Source: Eutypella sp. D-1
Taxonomy: Eukaryota > Ascomycota > Sordariomycetes > Xylariales > Diatrypaceae
Reading direction: 5' to 3'
DNA length: 64,000 nt
Assembly: GCA_023313575.1 (NCBI GenBank)
Contig: JAJTTP010000003.1
Coordinates: 3,470,332 to 3,534,331, forward strand
Positions 1 to 11,618 of the stretch are shown piece after piece. The stretch's first letter is position 1. Every line of letters begins with the position of its first letter. The notes under the pieces were generated by a model, which saw only the letters and a program-made list of their open reading frames with translations, was not told the DNA's origin and did not search any database. Made by a program: the position numbers and the translations under genes.

Positions 1-421
1 TTATATACCATTATAATAGCCTTATTACTTTAATAAAACATTAAAAATTTATATTATAATATTAATTATAAACTTTATTTTACCCCCCGCCGGCCGCCTT
101 ATAATTAACACTATTACATTAATACAATATAATACAATGCAATTAAATACATTATACTGTATTAAAATAAAGGTGGCCGTATAAGTGTTATACTATAACG
201 CACCAGGACCGTTAATATAATATAATGCAGTTAATTACGCCCCTGGATAGGACAAGATTTAGAGAAGTTGCAAGATGACAATATGCATCCTTTTTTCACT
301 ACCCTCTTTAAAAGGTGGATCTCCGATACGCTTAACTCCTACCCGATAAGACTGTACAATTCGCTCTTCACCTTCTCGCACCACTTCATATACCTAATAC
401 CTTGAATAAGCTTTCCAAAAC
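1..421. other. AT-rich left edge, no gene seen
   Basis: About the first 240 bases are very AT-rich with scattered TpA steps, broken by one short C/G-rich patch near 84-100. The texture resembles the RIP-degraded block at the right end of the window, so this is probably the edge of another repeat island. From about 241 the composition becomes ordinary. No coding signal is seen; 241-421 should hold the 3' end of the minus-strand UbiA transcript. Confidence 0.5.
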
Positions 422-1628
422 CTAGCATAGCTCGCCTCTCAGCCGAGGAAAGAGAGGTAGCAGGTTGCTTCCAAGAAGCCAGAACTTGTTCTAGTTAATT
501 AAATGGACTTGAGCGATTGACATGCTATCATGGAGTCCACTCACCCCATACCAGCAGTACGAGACGTAATCGTCCTTTTCGTCATAGCTAGAGACGAAGC
601 CAGCTAGGCAGCGTAAACCTAGGGCAATGAACACGATGCTTGCGGCCACTGGTGGTTGCCATAGTGCAATCAAGCCAATTGTCCAAGCCGTAGTCATGAC
701 AGCGAGAGACCAACGGGCCAACGGCTGGGAAAGCAATAAAGGTATTGTTTTGCGGCCCATGGTGGCATCGGCAGAGCGATCACGGAAGTCCTGAGCGTGA
801 CCCTACATGATGTTATCTCGTACCAAGTCTCTGTTAGGGCGTATCACAGTCGCACCTACCGTGGTCGCGAATATGGCGCCTATCATGAACACAGCGATAG
901 CTTTCGAGCCACGCAGCTCCTTCCCGTGATCTAAGGAAATTTAAGCACATACCACATACTAGAGATGAATGGAATAATGGACCTACCAAGTATGATGGTG
1001 GTACCCCAGCAGTAACATGCGAGACCTATGGCTCCAATGATATTCTTCACGATGGGAATTGCAGCCAAGCCTCCTTCGTTGTATATCAGGATTGCAACCG
1101 AATAGGTCAGAGTGCACGGGACTGTGTTCGCATAGAAGGCTAAAGCCCACATCAGTGTAAATAACACGTAGTATAGTATACTTGCATTATCCAAAGATAT
1201 ACGGCCAGAAGGCAGGGGCCGATGCGGCTTTGCGATCCTATCTTCGTCTATGCCGTCGATCTGATAGGTGGAGTAAGTAGACTATCACATTCTATAAAGT
1301 TGAAGAACACACCTACCTGGTTCTTAACCTATTGCGATGTTGGTGAGTGTTTAGCCAAGCTCGGGAGGGAATCATCATGGGCATACCTGGAAGGTAAGCA
1401 AATGTAGTTGGTTCCAAAGAAATCCCTTCAATACCACGGGCAAGCTTGATGGGCCGGCGAGCACAAGGGCCACAGCCATCTACTCCGCGTCTAAGTAGCA
1501 GTCCTACAAAGCCATTGCGCAGTACATACTGAGGGTAATGTGGCAGCGGGGATATCAGATTTGCCAAACAGGTATAGAGTCTGAACGAACTCGACAAGTC
1601 GAGTTCCCATCCGAAAAGAATTCTGCAT
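422..1628 (-). CDS. UbiA-superfamily membrane enzyme, likely terpene cyclase (Fma-TC type)
   Basis: Integral membrane protein of the UbiA prenyltransferase/terpene cyclase superfamily; in the fumagillin pathway such a protein (Fma-TC) makes beta-trans-bergamotene from farnesyl diphosphate. Minus-strand exons read 1628-1530, 1479-1387, 1328-1317, 1260-987, 930-860, 802-545 and 490-422, giving about 291 residues. The first Asp-rich motif (NQIDGIDEDR, then KPHRPLPSG) is at about residues 67-86. The second (QDFRDRSAD, then GRKTIPL) is at about 187-205. Several hydrophobic segments lie between them, and the C-terminus ends in NLLPLFPR. Exon 3 is only 12 nt and supplies the Asn of motif 1. A TAG in frame near 803 lies in a 57-nt intron with a CCCTAAC branch site, so the gene is not broken. 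It is divergent from the P450 across 567 bp. It could instead prenylate an aromatic or other acceptor. Confidence 0.85.
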
Positions 1629-2195
1629 TGCTCGAAATCTCCAACTTGGTTAAATGCCAAACTTTCAGGATACAGACGCTGTCAACGTTTCCACTTCAAA
1701 CAATGCGAGCAGGCTAGGATGATGGCATTATATCCTCATTCACAACCAAACTTGTCAAAACCTGCCCGACTGCCCTTGCATTGTCCATACGATGACTTCT
1801 AATACATTTACGTCAACATGCGATTAGGTGGTGTTGTAATTTGTAACTATTCCTTGCAACAAAAGTACCGATTTCCTATTTGGGAATACCACCGAAGTCA
1901 TTACTGGCCGTTATTCAGTTAGTGGATTTTCGCCGATTAAAAACATATTTGGAAAGTTCCGAGGCCTCGTTGGGCCGCTCGCCGCTCCAACCAAGACAGC
2001 TCATCAAGTTCATGGTCAAATACGTAGCTGGGCCATAAATTCTCGCGGGGGCCTGACGGAGCGGGCAGTTCGTCTTATGCGACACTAGGTTTCTAAGATC
2101 GAAGCAGACGATACATGCAACTTCTCAAGAAGCTGCTTCTTATGCAAGACTTTATTCTTATCTGACTGGGGGCTCTATTTCCTCCCAAAGGCAGC
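1629..2195. promoter_or_regulatory. Divergent promoter between UbiA enzyme and P450
   Basis: The 567 bp separate two start codons facing outward, so both genes probably share one control region. It contains a perfect 10-bp palindrome CGAGGCCTCG at 1960-1969, of a form that could serve a dimeric Zn2Cys6 factor. No binding site is proven. Pairing of the cyclase and P450 on one promoter suggests co-induction. Confidence 0.6.
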
Positions 2196-3871
2196 ATGAT
2201 TCCTTATAATATCTCTGTTGAAGTCACCCTTGTGGCATCGATAGTTCTCATCGGTCTACTGTTGTATCAAAAACAATCAAGACGCAAGGGGAGGCTGAAT
2301 GTTCCTCCAGGGCCAACGCCCCTACCCGTTATCGGCAATGTATTCGACCTCCCGCCTAAAGGGGAGGCGGAATTCCTCCACTGGTTCAAGCACAAGGATA
2401 CCTATGGTCCCATCAGCTCGATCAATGTGATGGGTCTGACCCTCGTCATATTTCATGACAAAGACGTTGCATATGCCGTGATGGGAAAGAAGGCTCAGAA
2501 GACGGCGGCGAGACCGCAGTTGAACTTTGCCACGCTATGCGGGTTCGAAAACTTCCTCATAACTCATCAATACAACACCACATACCGCCTGCACAGAAAG
2601 ATGGTTCAACAGGAGATAGGCACCAAGGCACTGTCCGCGGGCTTCTATCCCATTCAGGAGAAGGAGGCCCTTCACTTTACCCTTCAGACTTTGCGTAATC
2701 CAGAGAATATCTTACAGCATCTTAAAACGTAAGTTCCATATACTTTCCATGAGGTCACGCAGAAATGAACCTAGTAGACTGATGATTCTCTAGTCTGGCT
2801 GCCTCTGTGATATTACAGATCACATATGGATATTCGATAGAAAGGAATGGGCCGGATCCACTTGTTAACCTGATTGAGCACGCAATGGAGAACCTATCCC
2901 AGGCCTTTGTACCGCTCTCTTGGGTTGTGGATGCGGTGCCCGCTATCAAGTACCTTCCCGACTGGTTTCCCGGCACGTCATACAGGAAAACTGCCCAGGG
3001 ATGGAGAGCGATCAATGAAGCAGCTGCAGAGCTCCCCTACTCATTCGTGAAGCGGCAATTGGCACACCAGACGCATCGGCCATCATACACGTCCAACTTG
3101 TTGGAGAAACATATGACAAAGACAGGCCACGACGTGACCTGGGCGTCGGAGGATGAAGAGGCTATCAAGTGGTCTGCGGTCAGCCTGTACGCCGCAGGCT
3201 CGGATAGTACTGTCGCCATCATTACTAGTGTCGTTCTTGCACTAGTTATGTTTCCCGAAGTGCAGGAAAGGGCACAAGAAGAGATTGACCGAGTTGTTGG
3301 CGCCGATCGACTGCCTAACTTCGCGGATAGAGAAAACATGCCTTATATGGATGGCATTGTGAAGGAAGCATGGCGGTGGAATCCCGTTGGACCAGTGGGC
3401 CTGACCCATAAAGCGGAAGAGGACATCATTTGCGGCGAATATATCATTCCCAAGGGATCATATCTCCTCCCCTCGCTATGGTGGTTCTTGCACGACCCGA
3501 AGGACTACTCGGATCCACATATTTTCAAGCCTGAGAGATATCTTGAACCCCTCAACGAGCCTGATCCAAGTGATCTCGCATTCGGCTACGGGCGTCGATC
3601 TTGTGCCGGTCGCTTCTTCGCAGACGCGAGCGTTTACATCACAGTCGCTCAGCTTCTCGCCGCATTCCAAATTCGCAAAGACAGGGACGTACACGGAAAC
3701 GAGATCCCCGTAAAGTTGGAGGCTGTCCCGGGAATGGTGAACCGCCCAAAGGAATTTCAATTTAAGGTCGAGCCCCGCAGTCCGCATCATGCCGACCTGC
3801 TCCGCCGCATTGAAGCAGTACAACAACCGGAAGCCAGCGATGCGAGTCTACTCAACATCAGCACAGTGTGA
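2196..3871 (+). CDS. Cytochrome P450 monooxygenase
   Basis: Two exons, 2196-2728 and 2794-3871, joined over a 65-nt intron (GTAAGT donor, TAG acceptor), give 536 residues, a usual length for fungal microsomal P450s. An N-terminal membrane anchor spans about residues 8-25, followed by the proline hinge VPPGPTPLPVIGN. The I-helix oxygen-activation motif appears as AAGSDST (about 310), the K-helix ExxR as EAWR (about 368), and the haem-binding loop as FGYGRRSCAG (about 440-449) with its Cys ligand. All key residues are present. The family level resembles the broad O-methylsterigmatocystin-oxidoreductase-like fungal group. Its place beside the UbiA enzyme parallels Fma-P450, which oxidises bergamotene repeatedly in fumagillin synthesis; that role is inferred here. 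A possible polyadenylation AATAAA lies at 3905-3910. Confidence 0.95.
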
Positions 3872-4180
3872 TGGAAAATGGTATTAGAGGCATAGCATCA
3901 CCGCAATAAACTAAATTATCAATTCAAAATGTCGTGAGGGCCGCGGCGTATTAAGTTTGCTAATGTGTAAGTACTTTCTGTTAATGCTTTGGAGAAGGTG
4001 ACATCGTCACGCTCTTGCTTAGGTAATCGCAAAACCCCACTATAGGGGCCGAGGGCATGGGTGCGGCGAATTCACTTCGTTATATTGGAACTCTATGTAT
4101 ATTGTTTAAGCTCCCCGAGCAACTCCTGTCACTATGAAATGAGCTGATAAGAAAACTTTCTTCCGCAATTGCTCCGAATG
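3872..4180. other. Convergent intergenic gap
   Basis: Short gap between the 3' ends of the P450 and the minus-strand regulator. Apart from an AATAAA just after the P450 stop, I see nothing in it. Confidence 0.5.
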
Positions 4181-5573
4181 CTACCTACGGGTAGTGGGAT
4201 GAATCATTTTCTGTAAGTCGTTGGACGCCATTTTCACCGTGGCGGCAGCGTCGCCCAGCAGCTTAAACGCCTTCGTTCCTCTTTTCATGTCATTCTCTAT
4301 ACCTCTCACGAGTATGTGAAGGTCCTTGAACTGCATACAGACTATAATATACGTGATTTCAGTGCCCAAGGCGGCGGATGAGACTTGGAAATTGCCCACG
4401 TGTATATCGAGGGTTGGCGAAAGGAAAGACGCGCCGTTTGTCGGCATGGCCTTCATATGTTGTTGCTGTGTCATAAGCTTACGGCATAGATCTTGCGACA
4501 TGGCGGCGAGCTTCTGAATGACCGTGACGACGAGTATCGGATGCGTGGTGCAGACAGAGCAGTAGTTGCATGATGAAAACTGCTTACACGCCACAATCCC
4601 GTCACGCATGGACCCGAGCAAGCCGTCCAAACTATTGTGCTGGCCAGCATTGCTATCGCCGTTGTCACTTATCCGCTCGAGCGTATCGGCAAGGTAACCT
4701 ATGCAGTTGCAACGTCGATCCTCGGATGAAACCACAGAGCTCGCAGCATCGTTGGCGGTCGCTGGTGGGGTTAAGACGAGGCTGTTTATCAAATACCCAT
4801 CTTTCTTAGATCCCATTCCTAGTGTCGAGAATTGAGGAGTGCTTTGAATTTCGGGTGCTAGTGGGGAAGGATGTGGGGTAGGATGTAGTCCTTGGTGATC
4901 TTTCAACGAGTCCATATTCCATTCTTGAATTTGCCCAGAAAACACGGGGTCCAACAAGATGGGTGCCCAGAAATCGTCCCTGACGTCGATTGTCAATGTC
5001 TGGTCTATTTCCATTGTCCCATGCGCAGATGTCTCCTGCCCCGTAGATCTGCAGTCAATATCGCTTCTTGCCCGTTGCTTCTTTGTTGAAGGCTCTGAAG
5101 GATACTTTGACCTTGATGATGACTGTCGCCGTCTTGAGCTTGAGGAATCACTGGTTCCGGAAGACGCAATGGCACATTTTGACATCGGATTTGTAGACCG
5201 GGTAGTATTTGATGTTCTATAGGTGCAAGTGACATGTGCTGCCTGGCATCGTGCGCACCCATGAAGGTCGCCGCTGCATTTAAGCTATTACCGTGGCCCG
5301 GTTAGTCTCAGCTCGAGGGCCCTTTGGAACCTCTGGGGTCGATCTGGTGATTTACCTTTCTTTCTCGGCACTGATCACATGCCTGAATATCCTGGATTAG
5401 CACTACAATCTTCTGCTAGATATGAATGTAATCTATAGGAAATAGAAAGAAACATTCAGAGGATATCTTACCAGCACAGTGTAGTTGCGCGCGTCTACGC
5501 CACTATTTCCGGATAGGTCGACATACTCTAGGTTATTTGACGCATTCTTACTGCAACGGAAAGCCCCAAACAT
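4181..5573 (-). CDS. Zn2Cys6 transcription factor, AflR-like
   Basis: Minus-strand exons 5573-5472, 5415-5356 and 5284-4181 give 421 residues. The zinc cluster is complete: Cys47, 50, 57, 64, 67 and 74 in perfect C-X2-C-X6-C-X6-C-X2-C-X6-C spacing, beginning ACDQCRERK. It is split by the 71-nt second intron between Lys54 and Leu55, so unspliced sequence shows only half of it. A Ser/Arg/Lys-rich linker follows. The C-terminal half has Cys pairs and a helical region (CNCIGYLADTLERI, then CNYCSVC) typical of the AflR-type regulatory domain that drives metabolite clusters. A 34-residue extension (MFGAFRCSKN...) precedes the finger, with a 56-nt first intron. It probably regulates the surrounding genes; its target motif is unknown. 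Confidence 0.88.
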
Positions 5574-7535
5574 GACTCAGCTTGATGACAATGATCCCTA
5601 TGGAAGAAGGGGCGTATGTTGAACAGGAAGTGGACGGACAGTGTGATGTGAGAACAAGTCTGATATTCAATATACTTCCTATATCCATTCAACTTTTAAC
5701 GGGCCATTGTTATGTCGTACTTATCACCCCATGGGCTGAGTCAGAAACAGCATACGGTAGTTAATCTAGGACTAGTTGATTGGTGGCGAACGAGTGGTAA
5801 TCCTATACTACCTAAGTAGGTACAGATCTTAGATGGCCGCTAGCTTGACGGTCCCGACATTATGGACCATACTACCCTCCTCCCATGCATGTCAGGCATT
5901 CGGTTCTCCCGATGATAATGTGTAGTTCTTGCCTATCATTTTCCTGCAGGGGCATGGGCCATAGTGTTTCATTTTGAATGACCAAAAGTCAGCGAGTGGT
6001 TAACTTGTGCAACTTCAAATGGTCGAAACATGGGGAGATGTGCGTCCCTCCTTATTCGGTTATTTCCCTTTTCTGTAGAAAACTGCTGACCGGCGTCGGT
6101 AGGTACTGCAGGCTTTTATTTCGAGTAGATAGCGAGTGGGGAAATGTAGTTTACCCAAGTATTTGGTACAATTTACCTTTATGCCAGGATGCTTTAAGTC
6201 AGCATAGTAAGTATAACGGGTTAGAAAAAGTGGTTGGTCATCGCTTTCCGTGAGGCAAAGTAGATCTAGATGCTATTGATGTCGTCGTTTAGTCGCAGGG
6301 TTGTATCTAAAGAATACAGCAACATTGACTATGCAGTGTACGAACCGTATTTGGTCAGAAGGACTTCCGGATGCTTGCCCATTTTGTACCTAGTATGGCC
6401 AGAATCTCATCTATTATACAGGACCACTTCCCCCGGGCTGGCCCGGGGCCATCGCCCGCGCTTTTCTTATATCACTCATTTACCACAGCAACGGCTGCAA
6501 AAAAGGGACCATCGCCGCCGTCGCCGCCGCCGCTGCGAATTACATAAGTATGAAAGTAAATAAGAAAGCATCTGCCGTTATATGTTTAGGCCTAAGCCTT
6601 ATAAGTGCTCCCCTTTTACTTACCGCAGCCGTAATAGCAACGCGTTATACTTACGCGACAGGGCTTATAGCAGGACCGGCAAACTAGGCCTGCGACTTAA
6701 AGGTTACAGGCCCTGGCGAGTGGCAGCAGGTGGTAGGTAGGAGGTGGCGGGTGGGGCCCTTAACTAAATAATGTTAGTACACTGCATAGTTAGCGAAACT
6801 ACATTGTACCGTTAGCGTTACTATAACGAATAGGGGTTGAATAAAATATATTAGGTCGGCGAATTTCATGACGCACTTGCTGGCACCTAGGTCGGCACCG
6901 AAGGATTTTGTTTTTGTTTTTTGGCTGGGGTTACTTACATGCAGGGCAAGGTGTTTGCGGGGCTGTGGGGTTGTTGCCAGGGGTTGAGGGGTCGAGAGTG
7001 TGGCAGGTCAATAGAATGAGGGGTTAAGAGGGTAAGGGGTTTCAGATGTTTAAGGCCCAAGGGGTGTGAAACTTGCATACATAGATACATATCAAATCAT
7101 CACATGCCTTGAAGAATACTTTCGCTTATGCGGAGTACTTTATTGATGGTTAGAACCTAGGTAGCTTACATCACAAGACGAGCAATAACATAGTGAGCAT
7201 GGTTACGACGAAATCTAGGCAAGATGGGGTTCGGCCATAGATTCGGTGTAGTAATTGATCAGGGAATTGTACCGAAGCCGAAGGATTAATAACTGGTATA
7301 GCATAGCATGTACATGGCATTGAGCACTAATCTATGTCACCAAGTCCCCGATTCTAATCAGCTTTGAACAATTATCTAATACGGGAAAGATTAGATTAAA
7401 GCCTCGAGCCAACCTGTTGCTTCTCTGCATGATGGTCTGAGGAATACAGGTACATATCGTCCTTGGCGCATCCGTCACATAGCCGCAGAATTTACCAACA
7501 AACTATTCTACACTTGCGTATTCAACCGTTACATC
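5574..7535. other. Intergenic, no gene supported
   Basis: Nearly 2 kb with only short open frames of no recognisable family. It contains a perfect GC hairpin at 6431-6448 (CCCCGGGC, 2-nt loop, GCCCGGGG), a CGC/GCC trinucleotide run near 6509-6536, and a G/T-rich stretch at 6900-7060. The motif CGGGAAAGATTAG at 7382-7394 recurs upstream of the methionine aminopeptidase. The right end should carry the promoter of the first dioxygenase. Confidence 0.5.
7382..7394 (+). promoter_or_regulatory. 13-bp motif shared with aminopeptidase promoter
   Basis: CGGGAAAGATTAG lies about 140 bp upstream of the first dioxygenase start and occurs again, identical and on the same strand, at 14807-14819 upstream of the methionine aminopeptidase. 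It is a candidate cluster regulator site; no factor is known for it. Confidence 0.35.
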
Positions 7536-8345
7536 ATGTCCACTGTCACTGAGGAAACTAAAGCACACCTCCGCGAGCACGGTTGGGTGAAAATTCCGTC
7601 AGTCCTCACCAAGGAAGAAACAGCACACGCTCTTGATCGACTATGGAAGGCGAAAGAATCGTCGGAGGCCAGCGGCGAGGATACGTTCCAGCCCGTCCTA
7701 GATCCTAACCCTTCTAACGTCAGGGTGTTTTACCTTCCAGAGCTCGACCAGTTATTCCGGGATATGCTCACGCATCCTACAGGCGTAGAGTTGACCAAGT
7801 CACTTCTGGGAGAAAAGTTCCTCGTCAGCAATTTCTCGGCAAACATCGCTCGCCCGGGCTCACAGAGCATGGCACTTCACTCAGATCAGAGCATCGTTCT
7901 CCCTGAGCCTTGGCTGGGAATATGGGCGGTGAACGTGATTTGGTGCCTCACCAGAACCACCAAGGAAAATGGGGCGACATTGTATATTCCCGGTTCTCAT
8001 AAATGGACTCGGTGGCAGGACGTTCCTGAGAATGCGCCTGATCTCTTGGTGCCATTTGAAGCCGATGCAGGAGATATCATCGTCCTCGACGGCCGTTTGT
8101 GGCACACGTCTGGAAGCAACATCACCAAGGACGAGGACCGCGCCGTTCTTTTTGCCTATTACACTGCGCCTTACATGCGGCAGTTGGTAAACTGGACCGC
8201 TAAATTGCCAAGGGAGCTTCAGGAGACACTGAGTCCCGAGTTGAAGGAGCTGTTTGGACTCAGTCATATTGGTTACGTTGTCCACGGTGACTTGAGATAT
8301 ATGGCTGATAAATATCCTGGTATTAAGGCAGGTGGCTCGTCATGA
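7536..8345 (+). CDS. Fe(II)/2-oxoglutarate dioxygenase, PhyH family (1)
   Basis: Single-exon gene, 269 residues, of the phytanoyl-CoA dioxygenase family. The facial triad is visible: His115 and Asp117 in LHSDQS, and His190 in LWHTSGSN. Arg202 (EDRAVLF) is a good candidate for the 2-oxoglutarate carboxylate anchor. The central ENGATLYIPGSHKW segment is characteristic of the family. The enzyme would use Fe(II), O2 and 2-oxoglutarate to hydroxylate or further oxidise a small molecule. Its place near a UbiA enzyme and P450 makes it a candidate counterpart of Fma-C6H, the PhyH hydroxylase of fumagillin synthesis. Family membership is firm; the substrate is inferred from context only. The start is the first in-frame ATG. 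Confidence 0.93.
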   Translation: MSTVTEETKAHLREHGWVKIPSVLTKEETAHALDRLWKAKESSEASGEDTFQPVLDPNPSNVRVFYLPELDQLFRDMLTHPTGVELTKSLLGEKFLVSNFSANIARPGSQSMALHSDQSIVLPEPWLGIWAVNVIWCLTRTTKENGATLYIPGSHKWTRWQDVPENAPDLLVPFEADAGDIIVLDGRLWHTSGSNITKDEDRAVLFAYYTAPYMRQLVNWTAKLPRELQETLSPELKELFGLSHIGYVVHGDLRYMADKYPGIKAGGSS

Positions 8346-9486
8346 CATCTCGACGTCCGCCAGTCCCCAGTGTACCAAGAGAGAAAACACCGGGGAGGGG
8401 GGAGGGGCGAACTTCCACTTTCCAAATCGCTAATAGCAGTCTACTAAACAGTATCAGAAAAACACTTATATCGATCATTTCATGATATTTATTGGGGATG
8501 CATAATAATATCCGACATCCCTTGGTGGTGTCAGCTCTGTGAAACGCATAGCAAGTTATCCGTAACTCGTAATACAAATAAAATAGGGGGCACACTTATA
8601 GCAACGACGAATACAAAATGATACGTAATGCCCACTATCACTCACAGGCTACGTATTCAACCACGACCCATTGGCTTCCCATCTAGCCAGAACTTAACTT
8701 TAACCAAGTAACGGTTCAGGGCTCTCATGTAGGAAGGCAGCGAGTAAATCCGTATTTGCCAAGACGGCATGGAAAATCTGACTTGGACTATCAAGACTAT
8801 CTACGTAATATGAAGCGCACCGCGATCCTTCGGTCTAAAAGCTCTTTTATTAGCTGCAGAGTTAAGTTGCTACCTGGAAGCCTTTTAGCATTAGATTATG
8901 AAAAGTTTTCAAAAGACGTACGACTGGACAGAGGTTGAATCAACTGTTAGCGACATAGTAAATCAGGTAGTTAGACTAATTGCGTAAATATCCTACAATC
9001 CTCACTATTGGGGCTAACAACATTCCCTGCTTCGGCCTTCGTAGACTCGGACGCACATGATGCAGCGACTCTTGTGCTGATGGGGTTTATAAACCTTCTA
9101 CAAAGATTTTTCTGTGTCTGGTACTGGACGTACTGGATGACCATCGCATCTAATTCGGTGTTACATGGATAGGGAGATGCGGTTATCCGGTGTTACGTAT
9201 ATATGTGTTTCGCGAAGTTTCCTAATTGGGTAATTTCCATTGGCCGATAAATATTCGGCCCATGTTGAAGAAATTCTCGATCGGGATTCGGCGTATGCAA
9301 ATTCTAAGAAGGTAAGTTAGGGATGGGAGCAATAACAAGATCGAAGCCAATGTGATAGCTGGAAATAAAAAACGGAAGGATTCCGCCATAGGGGAATGGA
9401 GTGAAGTTTACTTGGTGCAGATGTATTGACATTGGCTTTGCTATATCGCACGATAAAAATATTTTCTTGTACTTCACCACTAGACC
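8346..9486. other. Intergenic, presumed promoter of second dioxygenase
   Basis: A G-rich patch lies just after the first dioxygenase stop (8385-8408). Otherwise there are only short frames without family resemblance. The last 300 bp should hold the promoter of the second dioxygenase; no clear core element is seen. Confidence 0.5.
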
Positions 9487-10473
9487 ATGGATAAGCTACC
9501 AGAATCGATCCCCCCAAGCTACAAGCCTTCTGTTCGCATTTCCGAGCTACCAGCTAACTCGCCAATAGACGAGATCCTCTCAGTAATCGATCGCGATGGT
9601 GGCGTCATCATAGAGGACCTTGTCAGCCACGATGAGCTGGTTTCAATTGAAAAAGAGATTGAAAAATACACCAGAAGTAGCAGGGATGGATATGAGGGCT
9701 TCTTCAAAGGTTTGATGCCACAGGAGACCCTCTTGATCGGCGGTTTAGTGGGTAAATCCGATACGTTGGCTAAGATCTGCGAACACCCGGTACTCGAGGG
9801 GTTGAGGAGAGAGATCCTGACCGATCATGGCACGAGGCGAGTGGAGAAATACGACCTCCCTTATCACATCGACCCGCTGCTCTCAGCCAGCCTCAGCTTT
9901 CGCATTCGATATGGGGCGGCACGACAGCGATTGCATCGAGATGACGGAACACACTTGACTGAGCACGAGAGCAAGCCCTACGATTTGAAAAACTCGGCTC
10001 AATTCGGCTGCTTGATCGCAGGCGTTGAGACAACCCAGGCAAATGGAGCTACAATCTTCATACCGGGAAGTCATCGTTGGGATGATAAGAGGGAGCCGCG
10101 TTTAGATGAAATTACTTTCGCGGGTGCGACCCCCTCCGTATTTAATCTCTGATTGCCCGCCATCTTTTCTAACCATTCAGCAGAGATGAAGCCGGGCTCG
10201 GCCCTGATCTTTCTAGCCGCTTGTTGGCACGGTGCCGGGCACAACAGCGTCCCGGGCTTCACTCGCGTCCTCCACAGCCTATTCTTCTGTCGGGGAACCA
10301 TGCGTACGCAAGAGAATCAGTTCCTGGCCATTCCACGTAGCAAGGTTTTGAAGATGACCCCGAAGATGCTGAATCTGCTGGGCTATAAACAGCCCGCAGC
10401 TGCGCTTGGTATGGTAGAGAACGGGGATCCCATGTTGGATCTTGCGACTGTTGTTGCCGCAGCAAATATGTAA
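9487..10473 (+). CDS. Fe(II)/2-oxoglutarate dioxygenase, PhyH family (2)
   Basis: Two exons, 9487-10123 and 10181-10473, joined over a 57-nt intron (branch TCTAACC; an acceptor 3 nt further on also keeps frame), give about 309 residues. The facial triad is His150 and Asp152 (LHRDDG) and His229 (CWHGAGHN). The N-terminus (PSVRISELPANS, then DRDGGVIIEDL) and the NGATIFIPGSHRW block resemble the multifunctional dioxygenases of fungal meroterpenoid and indole-terpenoid pathways such as AusE and FtmOx1. It differs strongly from the other dioxygenase 1.1 kb upstream in N-terminus and length, so the two are not a recent tandem duplication. A second oxidative step such as ring cleavage, desaturation or endoperoxidation is possible; substrate unknown. 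Confidence 0.9.
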
Positions 10474-11618
10474 TGATTATTACTAAGTATTGAGCAATAA
10501 AATTTGTTCCACTGCACTCATCAGTCACTTAGTCCTAGGCTATTCTAGGCAAATACATCAGTGGCATGCTGGCTGGAAGCAGTCAGGTCACTAACACTCG
10601 CAGGCAACTTGTATCAATCAACAAGTCGTCCCAAACAAGCCCAAATAACTCAATTTGCCTGGTCGTGCCTAGCGCCACATGTCCGCTATACATCCCTCGG
10701 GTCGACAACTACTTGTATGCTTCAGCAGGGCAGCTTTCTCATGTGACAGCCTCTGTAGGGGCTCTGGCAGTTTCCTAGCCATTCCCATCGCAGTAATTGG
10801 CGGCTATCTACCTTCGAATCCATCACTCGCATATGTGTGAGAACCATCTCACCACGATGATAGTTATGTGGATAGCACATCATATTTACTCAAGTTCACT
10901 TATACTTATCAGCAAGATTAGTGAGCAGCCCCCGATTCTGCGATGCACGTCAGAATGCCTCGGCGTTCTGATGCAGCCAAGCTCCTGCTTACTATTCGTG
11001 TGTCGTGGCCCACGGTATACTTTGCTTGTGCTTTGGCTCCGTAACTCTATGGGGTTTAATAATCTTCGTCTGGGTATAGTTACACATAAAACATTTTAAT
11101 GAAAACTTCGGATACTTCCCAACATGGATATTCCCGATGTACATCCTTCCATAGTACATAGTTATAACTACAAGTGGTTGAACGGGTAAGCTAAGTTCTA
11201 GTGTAAGGGAATAGCCGTGCTCCCGTAGTTATACATACTAGTATGTTCATATAACCATATGACACCGCGTAAAGTAGCCGCCTAGGCACTAGAGTCCCTG
11301 TCCCTTTTAATGCCCTCTGTTTACCAAGTTGGCTGGCATTAAGAAGAAAGCCATGCATAAGGCTTTGGCGGAAGGAGAACGTATACACGATTTTCCCTTT
11401 CTGTTTAGGAGACGCCGCATAGTGCATCGATGATGTGCGATACTGGAACCATAGAGTTTGGAAGACTAGCAGCTTCGGTTTTACTGAGGAACGCTGTAGG
11501 ACGCCTTCTTGTGAACCCTTGTGGTAATACATAGGCTATTTCCCTGTACACTCGCGTATTCGGAAACCAGCACATAAGTGGGAGAGGCTGAGATCTCCCG
11601 CAAATATCTTAGTACACG
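10474..11618. other. Intergenic, promoter of second regulator
   Basis: Ordinary-composition sequence with a few short frames, none recognisable. It separates the second dioxygenase from the next Zn2Cys6 gene, both on the plus strand. I see no repeats or RNA gene. Confidence 0.5.

Noticed and set aside
800..806. In-frame TAG that would make the UbiA gene a pseudogene
   Set aside because: It is the acceptor of a 57-nt intron with GTAGGT donor and CCCTAAC branch site; removing it keeps the frame and gives the second Asp-rich motif.
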